Shown here piece by piece: positions 8,433 through 17,856 of a stretch of 64,000 bases of DNA. The notes beneath the pieces are model-generated. The model saw only the letters and a list, made by a program, of their open reading frames with translations, searched no databases and was not told the origin of the DNA. The DNA comes from an uncultured Pseudodesulfovibrio sp. (GTDB taxonomy: Bacteria; Desulfobacterota; Desulfovibrionia; Desulfovibrionales; Desulfovibrionaceae). Location of the stretch: contig NZ_OY782498.1 of assembly GCF_963677845.1 (NCBI RefSeq), positions 2,177,518 to 2,241,517 of the forward strand. Direction: 5' to 3'. The position numbers were made by a program, and so were the translations under genes. The stretch's first letter is position 1; each line of letters begins with the position of its first letter.

Positions 8433-8833
8433 ACTTTCTCCACTCACAGCTTCTCAGCCTTGCCTACGGGCGGACTTACAAATTTAACAAGCGACAGCGT
8501 CAATCCGGCAGTCACTTTTGACTTTTACTCTTTAAGACTTCAGCAAAATAGACGATCATACAACGAAACGCCATCCCTCTTTTTGAGAAATATACGTCAT
8601 TCACAATTCTTTATGCAACAAATTCGGCCACCACTCATGAGAAGAGCCTCATACCCTGTAGGAACACACATCGAGGCGCCCAAAAGTCGAGCCAACAAAT
8701 CAAAAAAGGATTTACACAGTGCGCAGCGGTGAAAACCTTATTGAGATTTTCCTAAAACGACAAAAAAATATTCATAGGGGGGGATAAAACAAAAAAAGAA
8801 TTAAACAGCGAAAGCAAGCGATAAATACGGTTT
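8433..8833. other. Intergenic region between the two iclR genes
   Basis: No coding region, stable hairpin or tRNA is evident. It presumably holds the promoter of iclR copy 1 and the 3' end of the copy 2 transcript. Short frames crossing it have no ribosome sites and no recognisable products. Confidence 0.5.
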
Positions 8834-9664
8834 TTACGCAGTCGCTGCTGTCGCAAGACGTTCAGCAATCGCATCAACCTCTAAATGAAAAGAATGATAA
8901 GGTGCTTGAAAAAGTTTTGACGCATCGGCTGCGGCCATAGGTATTTCCTGAAGGAGTTTGCGCGACAAGGATTTGTCCAAGCGCACTGTGGGGACAGAAC
9001 AGCTGATTGTTGCGACTATTTTTCCTAAATCATCAAAAATAGGGGCAGCCACGCAACGTATCCCTTTAAACAATTCTTCAAAATCCAAACCAATGCCTTT
9101 CTCTCGCACTGATTCAAGTCGTGTGAAAAGCGCGTTTATTTTATCGGTATTCATAGCGGCATCACTGCGCCTTAATTCCTTGATAAAAACGCGCAACGCA
9201 TCTTCAGGCAAAAACGCCAAAAAGACCTTTCCCGAGGCGGAAGCATAGGCGGGAAAAGATGTTCCTACAATTGAGTCCATTCGCAAAGCATGACGGGATG
9301 TTGTTTGATGAACAACCACCATGTCTACACCAGAAAGTATACTCAAATTGACTGTTTCATTTACCTCATCACGCAAATTATGAAGAACTGGTTGCACCAG
9401 AGATGCTATGTTGCTTAAGGAAAAAACCTGATTGCCCAATTTATGAAATTTCAACGTCAAGGTATATGCTCCGCCCCGCTGGACCTGTCGGACATATCCC
9501 AGATCTTCCAAAGTACGCAGAATGCGCTGCAACGTCCCTTTGGGAATACAACAAGCCTCATTGAGACTCTTCAGCTTCCAATTTTTTCTGGTCGCCATGG
9601 TCTCTATGACAAAAAGAGCTTTTTCCAAAGAGCGCATCATATAATATTTATCGGCTTGTGGCAT
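8834..9664 (-). CDS. IclR-family transcriptional regulator (copy 2)
   Basis: About 276 residues with an N-terminal winged helix (MRSLEKALFVIETM, IPKGTLQRILRTLEDLGYV) and a C-terminal effector domain (RMDSIVGTSFPAYASASGKVFLAF). ATG 9664 is used because GAGGAAAGA precedes it. The DSIVGxSFPxYxSASGK segment is nearly the same as in the neighbouring copy, so the pair probably arose by tandem duplication and diverged in ligand or DNA specificity. It is immediately downstream of the BCCT gene on the same strand. Confidence 0.9.
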   Translation of the reverse strand: MPQADKYYMMRSLEKALFVIETMATRKNWKLKSLNEACCIPKGTLQRILRTLEDLGYVRQVQRGGAYTLTLKFHKLGNQVFSLSNIASLVQPVLHNLRDEVNETVNLSILSGVDMVVVHQTTSRHALRMDSIVGTSFPAYASASGKVFLAFLPEDALRVFIKELRRSDAAMNTDKINALFTRLESVREKGIGLDFEELFKGIRCVAAPIFDDLGKIVATISCSVPTVRLDKSLSRKLLQEIPMAAADASKLFQAPYHSFHLEVDAIAERLATAATA

Positions 9665-9710
9665 TCTTTCCTCGGAAAACATGATCTTTTAGCTAAACAT
9701 GCTCAAATCC

Positions 9711-9752
9711 AATTTCAAAGGCCTTTCACATATTTGAAAGGCCTTTGAAATT
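9711..9752 (-). terminator. Long perfect hairpin between BCCT gene and iclR copy 2
   Basis: Arms 9711-9728 and 9735-9752 are an exact 18-bp inverted repeat with a 6-base loop, starting 8 bp after the BCCT stop. No strong T-run follows on either strand. It may be a terminator, an attenuator limiting iclR expression, or an mRNA-stabilising structure. Confidence 0.6.
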
Positions 9753-9759
9753 ATCGCTT

Positions 9760-11316
9760 TTACGTATCGTTGTCCATCCAATTGGGCTTATCTAGTAAAT
9801 ATATCCCTTCTTTTACTAGAGAAATACACATGCCGAAGGTAAATATCATCATGGGGAATGCGGCGAGTGATATTAACCCTCGGACAGGTTCAATTCCGCC
9901 ACATATACACAAGACATAGGCGATCAATCCGGTAACGACACCCCAGATAATTTTCAACTTCTTGGGTGGCTCTTCACTTGCACGGACACCTTTGGTCGAT
10001 ATAATTGCTAGAGTTGCGACCAGTGAATCTGTCATTGTGGCAAATGAAAAGACGATGGTAACAACAAACAATCCCATCAAAATCTTGCTGAAAGGGAATT
10101 GGGAAAGGAGGATGTACACCATCGATTCCATCCCATGCTGTTGTATACCTGCCCAAACATCGACCAAACCGGTCCATTGGAAATACACAGCGGTTCCACC
10201 AAACGTCGCGATCCAAAAATGACAAAAGATGGTCGGAGGAATGATATTAACCAAAATAAACTGACGAACCGTTCTCCCCTTGGCCATACGAGCCAGGAAA
10301 TGTCCCAATAATGGAGCAAAAATAAAGAAAATCTCCATATATGGAACAAGCCATTGCATAGGCCATTTATCACTTATCTGCATGGTGTTGAGCAAAGTGC
10401 TATTGCGGAAAAAGTTATTCGCAAAATACCCAAAAGATTCAACGCCCATTCCCAAGATAAATAACGTCGGTCCCACGAAAAGGACGACAGCCATCAGCAG
10501 AAAAAAAGCCCTCGTCGTTCCGGTAGAAAGGATACGCATGCCCTTCTTCAAACCTGAATATGACGATAAAACATAAATGGGAATAATGATCCCTGCTGCA
10601 GCAGCCCAAGTCAAAGGACCTGGAGTATATCCAAAGATAGTACCTGTTCCGCTTCCGATCTGCATAAGCCCGGCGCCCATACTGGTTGCAATCGCACAAC
10701 AAAGGGAAAAAAGACAAAGCGCGTGCACGGTTGAAGCCAAGAGCGGACGCATTTTTACGGGGAAAAGTGCATACATGCCAGCAGCTATTGAGAGTGGGTA
10801 ATTACGATTGTAACTGACCAAGGCAATAGCGACTCCGCAGATAGTGTAGAAACAGTACTGCGCGATAGTCCAATGCAACGTTGTCTGGGCTATGGCAAAA
10901 ACGCCGGCATCTTTTGATCCAGGCTCGATGTGCAAACTCAACGGCGGTTGCATCATATGAAAAATCGGCTCACCCATTGCCCAAAAGAGAATTCCGATCC
11001 CGATACACCCACAAAGAGATAAAGCAAACCACTGCCAGAAAGAGAACTCAGGTTTGGCGTCTTTACCTCCAAACCGAATATTGCCGATTGGAGAAAAAGC
11101 AATGCCTACAGTAAACATCACAATAATAATGGCCAATGAGACTTCCAGCCACCCAAAATTGATATGAATCCATTCCATTGTGGTGCTCAAAATTCCCGCA
11201 AGACCTTCCTGATAGGATAACCCTAAAGTAATTCCGGCGAGCAAGAGTATGAATCCGGGCCAAAAAGTATAGTGATTGAGTTTTCTGTGTTCATCCATTT
11301 TCCCTGCCTCTGACAT
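9760..11316 (-). CDS. BCCT-family betaine/choline/carnitine transporter
   Basis: A 518-residue, 12-helix carrier of normal BCCT length. Diagnostic segments are LFWAMGEPIFHMMQPP in helices 3-4 and the Trp/aromatic-rich GYTPGPLTWAAAAGIIIPIYV and HFWIATFGGTAVYFQ segments. BCCT carriers import quaternary amines such as glycine betaine, proline betaine, choline or carnitine. A GAGAGG ribosome site precedes ATG 11316. Its position next to two IclR regulators and divergent proC suggests uptake of a betaine as nutrient, possibly proline betaine, rather than osmoprotection alone; that is inference. Proteins of the osmotic ProU type are encoded separately at 31.8-34.9 kb. Confidence 0.9.
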   Translation of the reverse strand: MSEAGKMDEHRKLNHYTFWPGFILLLAGITLGLSYQEGLAGILSTTMEWIHINFGWLEVSLAIIIVMFTVGIAFSPIGNIRFGGKDAKPEFSFWQWFALSLCGCIGIGILFWAMGEPIFHMMQPPLSLHIEPGSKDAGVFAIAQTTLHWTIAQYCFYTICGVAIALVSYNRNYPLSIAAGMYALFPVKMRPLLASTVHALCLFSLCCAIATSMGAGLMQIGSGTGTIFGYTPGPLTWAAAAGIIIPIYVLSSYSGLKKGMRILSTGTTRAFFLLMAVVLFVGPTLFILGMGVESFGYFANNFFRNSTLLNTMQISDKWPMQWLVPYMEIFFIFAPLLGHFLARMAKGRTVRQFILVNIIPPTIFCHFWIATFGGTAVYFQWTGLVDVWAGIQQHGMESMVYILLSQFPFSKILMGLFVVTIVFSFATMTDSLVATLAIISTKGVRASEEPPKKLKIIWGVVTGLIAYVLCICGGIEPVRGLISLAAFPMMIFTFGMCISLVKEGIYLLDKPNWMDNDT

Positions 11317-11461
11317 AATGCCTCTCTCGCTGGTTTGTCCTCAGGTTGTTTCTCGTCATTGAGTCAGCTACCGCGACGCAATATTGATCAATTCTTTGAT
11401 TGGAGCAACACCCCTGGTGGAACGTTTTGGGTATAACAGCATCCGATGAAAAGCGCTTTTT

Positions 11462-11476
11462 CGGTACGGTGTACCG
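11462..11476. promoter_or_regulatory. Palindromic operator candidate, copy 1
   Basis: CGGTAC-GGT-GTACCG is a perfect palindrome with a 3-base centre, about 150 bp upstream of the BCCT start. Its GGTAC-N3-GTACC core recurs at 11710-11724. Size and symmetry fit an IclR-family site. Confidence 0.55.
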
Positions 11477-11709
11477 TTTGGTGGTAAGATTAAAAAAACT
11501 ACAAATTCATGTCAATAAGCGTTTTATTTTTTTTAGACATCTGCAAAAAATCAATAATAGCTTCATTTTCTGAAGAAAAAGAATTTTACACACACAACTG
11601 ATAGGGGATGATGTTATCTTTTATTACACCCAAAACCAACTTATTGGGATAGAGTACCACTATGTGGCATCAATGCTTTGACGTAAAAATGAAACTTTTC
11701 TACATAGAT

Positions 11710-11724
11710 TGGTACGTCGTACCA
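11710..11724. promoter_or_regulatory. Palindromic operator candidate, copy 2
   Basis: TGGTAC-GTC-GTACCA is a perfect palindrome about 160 bp upstream of proC. It shares the GGTAC-N3-GTACC core with the site at 11462-11476, so one regulator, plausibly one of the adjacent IclR proteins, may control both divergent units. Confidence 0.55.
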
Positions 11725-11880
11725 TAATGAGCCACGATGACATCGCTAATAATTATTTTATTAGACTCAAAGGACAGACAGTGTCCGCGATAAAAACTCT
11801 CAGATTTGTTTTTTATCGTCTAACAAGGCGGCTAAGCCTAACGATACTTAATTAAAAAAACACAAACAAGGAGGCTTTAA

Positions 11881-12672
11881 ATGAATATCGGTTTTATCGG
11901 GACAGGCAACATGGGAGGAGCCATTATCAGAACACTTTCTGGAGTGGAGAATCTTACAGTGTACGGTCTGAACCGGACCAGAAAGAAATTGGAAGAATTA
12001 GCAAACGAGACTGGCCTTATTCCATGCGACAGCATTAAAGAGTTGACCACAAAATCTGATTTCATTGTCCTGGCAGTCAAACCACAGCAGGCACATGGGA
12101 TATGGTCTGAAATGATCCCAGCTTTAACGAAAGACAAATGTGTGGTGTCCATCGCTGCTGGCTTGACGTTGGATTCACTAAAAAATTGCATTGACAACAT
12201 TTGCCCTGTCATCCGGGTCATGCCGAACACTCCGGTTTTGATTAAAGAAGGAGTCACCGCCATTTGTCTGGATGATGAAACTATTTCAGAACCACAAAAA
12301 ACTTTTATTCAAACCCTTTTCCAAAACTCAGGCGACGTGCATGTTTTGTCTGAGGATCAATTTGACGTGTTTACAGCACTCATTGGATCAGGGCCGGCTT
12401 TTATTTTTTATCTTATCGAAACAATGATTGAATCAGGAGTGGAATTAGGGTTGCATCGAGACGTCTCAACCCGCATGGTCAAGAAACTCTTCAGTGGAGC
12501 CAGCCTCATGGCAGAACACTCAAATGAACACGTCAGCATGCTCAAAGAAATGTCCATTGCTCCAGCCGGAACCACAATTGCCGCTTTAACCCACTTTGAA
12601 AGGACTGCCCTGCGCGGAAATATCATGGATGCAATCCGCATGGCCTACAACCGCAGTATAGAACTCGGTTAA
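11881..12672 (+). CDS. proC: Pyrroline-5-carboxylate reductase
   Basis: A 263-residue cytosolic enzyme that reduces pyrroline-5-carboxylate to proline with NAD(P)H. The N-terminal Rossmann motif is GFIGTGNMGGA (residues 4-14), and the C-terminal dimerisation domain has the family signature region (MLKEMSIAPAGTTIAALTHFE, close to the usual SPGGTTxxGL). Length is normal. AAGGAGG lies 6-7 bases before ATG. It is monocistronic (terminator at 12701-12743) and divergent from the BCCT carrier. Sharing a palindrome with that promoter suggests a role tied to betaine or proline turnover and not only housekeeping synthesis. Confidence 0.93.
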   Translation: MNIGFIGTGNMGGAIIRTLSGVENLTVYGLNRTRKKLEELANETGLIPCDSIKELTTKSDFIVLAVKPQQAHGIWSEMIPALTKDKCVVSIAAGLTLDSLKNCIDNICPVIRVMPNTPVLIKEGVTAICLDDETISEPQKTFIQTLFQNSGDVHVLSEDQFDVFTALIGSGPAFIFYLIETMIESGVELGLHRDVSTRMVKKLFSGASLMAEHSNEHVSMLKEMSIAPAGTTIAALTHFERTALRGNIMDAIRMAYNRSIELG

Positions 12673-12700
12673 CAGCACTATACTTTCAAATCACACGATA

Positions 12701-12743
12701 AGAAAGCACAAGCCTCCTCTGTAAATGGAGGCTTGTGCTTTCT
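12701..12743 (+). terminator. Terminator of proC
   Basis: A perfect 17-bp stem: 12701-12717 (AGAAAGCACAAGCCTCC) pairs with 12727-12743, with a 9-base loop. It lies about 30 bp after the proC stop. The arm ends in TTTCT. Confidence 0.85.
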
Positions 12744-12888
12744 ACAAACACTCATGTCCATACTACCCATTTTCTTCTGCATAAATATTGAAAGCCCCGT
12801 CTCAAGTACCCCAATAAATCCTTTCATATAATTTTATCCGTGTTATCAAAGATATTTTCTCAATCAAAATTGCATAATTTTAAATAGT

Positions 12889-12949
12889 TAAGACAGTCTA
12901 TCTTATCACATAAAAACAGTTGACCAAGATAGTTAACCTTGTTTACTAT
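12889..12949. promoter_or_regulatory. Likely MarR autoregulatory operators
   Basis: Two palindromes precede the MarR start. 12889-12905 is TAAGACAG-T-CTATCTTA (one mismatch). 12929-12949 is ATAGTTAAC-CTT-GTTTACTAT (one mismatch). The second ends 6 bp before ATG 12956. A related GGTTAA-N5-TTAACC palindrome lies before the next operon (13442-13458). Confidence 0.5.
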
Positions 12950-12955
12950 TTGGAC

Positions 12956-13426
12956 ATGAACAATCAAGAAAAAAACCAACTGAACATATACAATCAGTTG
13001 CGCCGGATCATCGAAAAGCACACGCAAATGGACGAACAACCGTTTATGCTGGATAAATCCATGTCACTCTCTCCTCGTGAAGTGAGAACCGTCGACTTCT
13101 TAGGCCAAAACGAAGGCATAAATGTGACCAATGTGGCTACGCACTTCAACTTTACCAAGAGTGCTGCCTCACAATTGATAAACAGGCTGGTTAAACGCGG
13201 TCTTGTTAGCAAAAACATCTCAGAACACAGCGACAAGGAGTTCCACCTATCCCTGTCACCTGAAGGCAAAAAAGCGCATCAGCTCATTCAAGTCATGACA
13301 ACACAACGTCTTGAAATGTTTCTAGATATGACGGAAAGCTTTTCCACACAGCAAATAGCTACTACCTCCGAAGTTCTTGAAAAAGTTGAGGGTATGGTGG
13401 ACGAACGACTCAAACGATTCAAATAA
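12956..13426 (+). CDS. MarR-family transcriptional regulator
   Basis: About 156 residues with a central winged helix (about 45-110): LSPREVRTVDFLGQN, then the recognition helix region FTKSAASQLINRLVKRGLV and the wing DKEFHLSLSPEG. The start is set at ATG 12956 because the longer TTG-initiated frame from 12920 would cover the operator palindrome. It is followed, after a GGTTAA-N5-TTAACC palindrome, by the activase operon, which it probably controls. Confidence 0.88.
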   Translation: MNNQEKNQLNIYNQLRRIIEKHTQMDEQPFMLDKSMSLSPREVRTVDFLGQNEGINVTNVATHFNFTKSAASQLINRLVKRGLVSKNISEHSDKEFHLSLSPEGKKAHQLIQVMTTQRLEMFLDMTESFSTQQIATTSEVLEKVEGMVDERLKRFK

Positions 13427-13441
13427 TTTTTTTATCACAAT

Positions 13442-13458
13442 GGTTAAGCTAATTAACC
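13442..13458 (+). promoter_or_regulatory. Palindrome before the activase operon (MarR site candidate)
   Basis: GGTTAA-GCTAA-TTAACC shares the GTTAA half-site with the palindromes upstream of marR. It lies 80 bp before the first ATG of the operon, where it could block RNA polymerase. Confidence 0.5.
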
Positions 13459-13537
13459 TTTTTAGCTCATATTCTTAGACTCACGCATCAGATGACAACA
13501 AAAGAGCAACACCCCAAGAATATAGAAGGAGTACCTT

Positions 13538-13765
13538 ATGATTGGCCACAAACTCTATGGCAAAACAAACGCAAAACCTTTTGACCTCCAGCTAAAGAGT
13601 GACACACGCCCGCATGGTGCTGACATTGTGAGGTCAGCAAGAAGACAAAACGGCTCTTGCCACATCAACAAATTGAGAATGAGTGCCAATCTCGAAGATG
13701 AGCCAACCGTGGACACTTTGAATATTGGGCAGAAAATCTACCGCCAAGGAGACCTCTATGCATAG
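13538..13765 (+). CDS. Small protein preceding the activase gene, unknown
   Basis: A 75-residue frame with a strong AAGGAG ribosome site 8 bases before ATG 13538. It overlaps the next gene by 8 bp, as expected for translational coupling. The product is basic and polar with no signal or membrane segment (MIGHKLYGKTNAKPFDLQLK at its start). I do not recognise it. It could be a small partner protein or only a leader that couples translation. Confidence 0.45.
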   Translation: MIGHKLYGKTNAKPFDLQLKSDTRPHGADIVRSARRQNGSCHINKLRMSANLEDEPTVDTLNIGQKIYRQGDLYA

Positions 13766-16700
13766 TCTTGGAATCGACATTGGGTACGCATCAATCAAGG
13801 CAGCGGTATTGGATAGCAAAGGAACAATCATTCATACGGAATACATACTTCACAAGGGGCATGTAACTCAAAAGACAAGGCAACTCCTCAAACGGCTTAT
13901 CCAATTACCGGAAGTACCCCATATCACCTATGGTGCGGTTACAGGCAGTGGTAGCGCCATCTTCACAGGTTCTGGGGTGATGCTTGAGGTCAACGAAGTT
14001 GCCACTCTGGTTGAAGGGGCATTGCGATTAGACAACACTTGCACTTCCATTATCGAAATGGGGGGGCAGACGGCCAAATTTATAACCGGATTCACCGCTG
14101 AAGACAAAACCGATGTCAAAGTCTCCATGACCTCAAATTGTTCATCAGGGACAGGATCATTCCTTGAAGAACAGGTTTCCCGCCTTGGGTTGAGTATAGA
14201 AGAATATTCTGCTTTTGCTGCCCAAGCCACCTTTATACCGCGCATAGCTGGACGGTGCAGTGTCTTCGCCAAAACAGATATCATCCACCACCAGCAGGAA
14301 GGAGTTGCAGCTTCAGATATCCTGGCCGGATTAGCCCATGCAGTGGTCAAAAACTACCGCAATGCAGTCATGCGAGGACTTCCTCGAACCCCTCCCCTAT
14401 TGTTTGTAGGCGGCGTTTCCTTGAACAGCGCCATAAATGACGCAATATGTTCGGTTCTCGGGCTGACAGCGAAAACACTTCGCGTCCATGAGCACTCAAA
14501 TGTAGCCGGAGCTATCGGAGCAGCTATTCTTGCAGCCAAGGAAAAACTCCCCGTGGACCTATTGTCTATATCCGCGTCAATGCACCAGACTGAACCTTTC
14601 AATATTTACATGCAGGACACCGTGAACCTTGAACCGCTGTCTGGGTTCGGCACAAACGATTCCTTTGGCAAACATCAATGCCATCAGCTGACGGGAGGCG
14701 GCCAAACCCCATGCTGGCTCGGTATAGATGTTGGATCCACCAGTACCAATCTGGTTCTCACCGATGCAACCAACACAATCGTTGCCTTCCGCTACTTGAG
14801 AACCGCAGGCGATCCCATTCACGCTGTATGCACAGGGCTGGCCGAACTAAAAAAAGAACTCGGTAACAAAATCCGTGTTGAGGGCGTCGCCACCACAGGA
14901 TCAGGCCGTTATATGACGGGCCGTCTCGTCGGTGCAGATGTTGTTCGTGACGAAATCACAGCACAAGCCAGAGCGGCAACAGCTCTTGACCCGAATGTGG
15001 ACACCATCTTTGAAATCGGAGGGCAGGATTCTAAATTCATCTCCCTGAAAAATGGAGCTGTCACCGACTTTCAAATGAACAAGATATGTGCTGCCGGCAC
15101 AGGATCTTTTATTGAAGAACAAGCCAAAAAACTCGGAATTCCGTTGCATGAAATAGGTCCCAGTGCCTTGGCTGCCGAGTCTCCAATCAGCTTGGGAGAA
15201 CGCTGCACTGTTTTCATGGAAAGCAGTATTGCCGCCCACCTTGCTCATGGCGCGAACACCGAAGATCTCTCAGCCGGACTCTGCTATTCCATCATCAAAA
15301 ACTACATGAATCGTGTTGTATCCCAAAAGACTGTGGGGGAAAAAATATTCCTTCAAGGGGGAGTGGCCCACAATCAGGGCGTCGTGAATGCCTTCCGTGC
15401 CGTAACAGGCAAAGAAATCATCGTCCCGCCATTCTTCAGTGTCACCGGAGCATACGGAGCCGCTATTCTGGCCCGAGAAGCGTTGGCGACTGAAGAAAAA
15501 ACAGAAACGAAATTCAAAGGATTTTCTCCAAGTTCAAAAGTAGAGGAAATCTCTGTCCCTTCTCAAAGCCAAACCAAAGCTCTTGAATTCAACCGCAGGG
15601 TACAGGAATTTATTTTTGAAGGGTATGAAACTACAATGAATCCCACAAAAAAGACTGTGGGCATTCCACGCGCACTATTCACATACGGCATGTTTCCACT
15701 GTTCTATCCCTTTTTCCGCGCCTTGGACTGCAACGTCTTATTATCCGAACCGACCTCAGAAGAAACCATCCGTCAGGCACAGGAATATTCTCTGGATGAA
15801 ACATGCTACCCGGTTAAACTGATCAATGGACACGCTGCTGAGTTGGTCGAAAAAGGGGTAGACTTTCTTTTCTTCCCAAACCTTCACACTGTCTCCCACC
15901 CTGGATCAAAAGCCCGACAAAACTATGGTTGCGCATACATGCAACTGGCCTTTGAAGTCATCAACAAGGCTATGGATCTGAAAAATAAAGGCATCAAGCT
16001 ACTATCACCGACCATCGCCTTCAACCAAGGGAAAGAATTCATGAACAAGGTCTTCATGGATCTGGGGTGGGAGGTCGGCGCAAATCAGGAACAGGTCCAG
16101 CACGCCCTGCAAACGGCCATGCAATCTTTCAAGGCTTTTGAAGCCAAAGTTGAAGCGCAAGGAAAGGCCCTCGCAGACATCCCACAGGACCAAAAAACTT
16201 TTGTACTTATATCCAAAATATATGGCGTGGCCGATCCAGTTCTGAATCTTGGCATCGCGGATACGCTTGCACAAATGGGATACCAAACTCTACCCTTTTA
16301 TGATCTGCCAGAGGTAGATATTTTCCACCAGCATCCGAACATGTACTGGCCTTTTGGACAGCACATTCTCGCGGCTGCTGGATTAATCGCCAAACAGGAC
16401 AACCTTCATGCGATCTTCCTGACACATCATGGTTGCGGACCGGATACGGTACTCGCCCACTACTTTAAGGAAATCATGGGGAATAAACCGTATTTGACTA
16501 TCGAGGTAGATGAGCACTCTTCTTCCGTCGGCGTCATTACTCGAGTGGAAGCGTTTGTAAACAGCTTGGACAAAGGGAACAACCGGCACGCATCCCTCCC
16601 CAAAGAGCACCTGAAAAAGCTTGATAAAACCGTAGACATTAACTCGGAATTATCTCTCCCAACAGGCAAAATATTACTACCAAACCTGTATCCCTATTCC

Positions 16701-17747
16701 AACCTCATGTGCGAAATCATGCGCAAAGGCGGATATGATGCAACCCTGATCAAAGAAACCTGTGCGGCCTCTATTGATCTCGGCCGACAGCATACAACGA
16801 CCAATGAGTACTTCTCCATGTCTACCTTACTGGGCGACTTGTTACACACTTTAAACGCCCCCGACAGTACAACACCAGATCAACTTTCCGTCATGCTCCC
16901 ACAAAATGAAGGGGCTGAAGTCGATGGTCAATATGCTCGTTTCATACGCACGAAACTTGATGAGAACGGCTTTAACAAGGTCGATATCCTGGCACCGTTC
17001 ATGGAAAACCTGTTGGATATGGGAAAACCTCAAGCACAAGCCCTGTTCCTGTGCCTCCTTGCTGGAGATCTGGTCCGACTCGCCCCCAGAGAGCATCGGG
17101 ACTATCTTATTGAAACACTTCAAACCATGGCACATGACGATGAACTCAACCAACAATCACTGGTCTCCATCGCCCATCATGTCCAGATTTGGATTGAAAA
17201 GCTCAAATACCAAAAACGCATTTTCGCATTGGGCGAACCGTTAGTCCTCTTTAACGACACCTTGAACAACAACACATTCAAAAGGTTGGAAGACGACGGA
17301 CACCATGTCGTATTTGCTCCGTTCAGTGAGTATATATGGGGCTTCATGCGAGATACCCTAAAACACAGCCCCTATCCCAGAGCACAACATAGACGAAGCC
17401 TGCTGCGAGAATTCCAAAGACTCATCCGGGTCATCAGCGAAGCCCTTGGCAAACAAAGTCACTTTGAATCCGATCTGGAAGCTCTGATGATCAGGGCCAA
17501 CCACAATCTCGGATATTACGCAGGAGCCTTTGGCCGCTATCGAAGCGTAAAAACCATGGGCAACCTCCCGCAAGTAGACGGTGTAATCTCCGTCGCCTCC
17601 ATGTACGAAAACACGGGAATTTCCCTCGATATTCTTCAGGGGCACGCCAACGGGAAAAAGAAAACACCGACATTGAACCTGACTTTTGACGGAAACAAAA
17701 ACGAAAACGATCTAATCAAAACAGACTCGTTTATCTACTACTTATAA
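13758..17747 (+). CDS. Double-domain acyl-CoA dehydratase activase-type ATPase (BcrA/BadF family, full-length fusion)
   Basis: ATG 13758 (AAGGAGA before it) gives 1329 residues. Two BcrAD/BadFG ATPase domains occur in tandem: residues 3-265 (LGIDIGYASIKAAVLD) and about 320-585 (LGIDVGSTSTNLVLTD). Each has the two Cys that in the family bind a [4Fe-4S] cluster across the dimer (NCSSGTGSF and RCSVF; ICAAGTGSF and RCTVF). A DUF2229-type region follows (from about 631, GIPRALFTYGMFPLFYPFF), then a COG3581-like C-terminal part (about 968-1329). In the known family the ATPase drives low-potential electrons into 2-hydroxyacyl-CoA dehydratases or benzoyl-CoA reductase. No dehydratase subunit gene is nearby, so the target protein is unknown. 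The flavodoxin-like protein downstream could be its electron donor. Confidence 0.88.
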   Translation: MHSLGIDIGYASIKAAVLDSKGTIIHTEYILHKGHVTQKTRQLLKRLIQLPEVPHITYGAVTGSGSAIFTGSGVMLEVNEVATLVEGALRLDNTCTSIIEMGGQTAKFITGFTAEDKTDVKVSMTSNCSSGTGSFLEEQVSRLGLSIEEYSAFAAQATFIPRIAGRCSVFAKTDIIHHQQEGVAASDILAGLAHAVVKNYRNAVMRGLPRTPPLLFVGGVSLNSAINDAICSVLGLTAKTLRVHEHSNVAGAIGAAILAAKEKLPVDLLSISASMHQTEPFNIYMQDTVNLEPLSGFGTNDSFGKHQCHQLTGGGQTPCWLGIDVGSTSTNLVLTDATNTIVAFRYLRTAGDPIHAVCTGLAELKKELGNKIRVEGVATTGSGRYMTGRLVGADVVRDEITAQARAATALDPNVDTIFEIGGQDSKFISLKNGAVTDFQMNKICAAGTGSFIEEQAKKLGIPLHEIGPSALAAESPISLGERCTVFMESSIAAHLAHGANTEDLSAGLCYSIIKNYMNRVVSQKTVGEKIFLQGGVAHNQGVVNAFRAVTGKEIIVPPFFSVTGAYGAAILAREALATEEKTETKFKGFSPSSKVEEISVPSQSQTKALEFNRRVQEFIFEGYETTMNPTKKTVGIPRALFTYGMFPLFYPFFRALDCNVLLSEPTSEETIRQAQEYSLDETCYPVKLINGHAAELVEKGVDFLFFPNLHTVSHPGSKARQNYGCAYMQLAFEVINKAMDLKNKGIKLLSPTIAFNQGKEFMNKVFMDLGWEVGANQEQVQHALQTAMQSFKAFEAKVEAQGKALADIPQDQKTFVLISKIYGVADPVLNLGIADTLAQMGYQTLPFYDLPEVDIFHQHPNMYWPFGQHILAAAGLIAKQDNLHAIFLTHHGCGPDTVLAHYFKEIMGNKPYLTIEVDEHSSSVGVITRVEAFVNSLDKGNNRHASLPKEHLKKLDKTVDINSELSLPTGKILLPNLYPYSNLMCEIMRKGGYDATLIKETCAASIDLGRQHTTTNEYFSMSTLLGDLLHTLNAPDSTTPDQLSVMLPQNEGAEVDGQYARFIRTKLDENGFNKVDILAPFMENLLDMGKPQAQALFLCLLAGDLVRLAPREHRDYLIETLQTMAHDDELNQQSLVSIAHHVQIWIEKLKYQKRIFALGEPLVLFNDTLNNNTFKRLEDDGHHVVFAPFSEYIWGFMRDTLKHSPYPRAQHRRSLLREFQRLIRVISEALGKQSHFESDLEALMIRANHNLGYYAGAFGRYRSVKTMGNLPQVDGVISVASMYENTGISLDILQGHANGKKKTPTLNLTFDGNKNENDLIKTDSFIYYL

Positions 17748-17772
17748 GGCAACAAGCCTCCTCTCCAACTCA

Positions 17773-17812
17773 GGCGGTTGTTGGCCGCAGATAATTTTGG
17801 ACAACAACCGCC
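17773..17812 (+). repeat. Intercistronic hairpin after the activase gene
   Basis: GGCGGTTGTTG (17773-17783) pairs exactly with CAACAACCGCC (17802-17812) over an 18-base loop. No T-run follows, so it is more likely an mRNA-processing or stability element, or a partial attenuator, than a full terminator. Confidence 0.55.
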
Positions 17813-17856
17813 GCTTTGAGGACACCCTTATCAACCATACAAATCGAGGAAAAATC

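Larger units (their letters stand above)
11317..11880. other. Divergent regulatory region between the BCCT gene and proC
   Basis: 563 bp, A/T-rich, no gene supported. It holds two related palindromes (11462-11476 and 11710-11724, described separately), A-tracts, and a strong AAGGAGG ribosome site just before proC. It likely contains both promoters. Confidence 0.6.
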
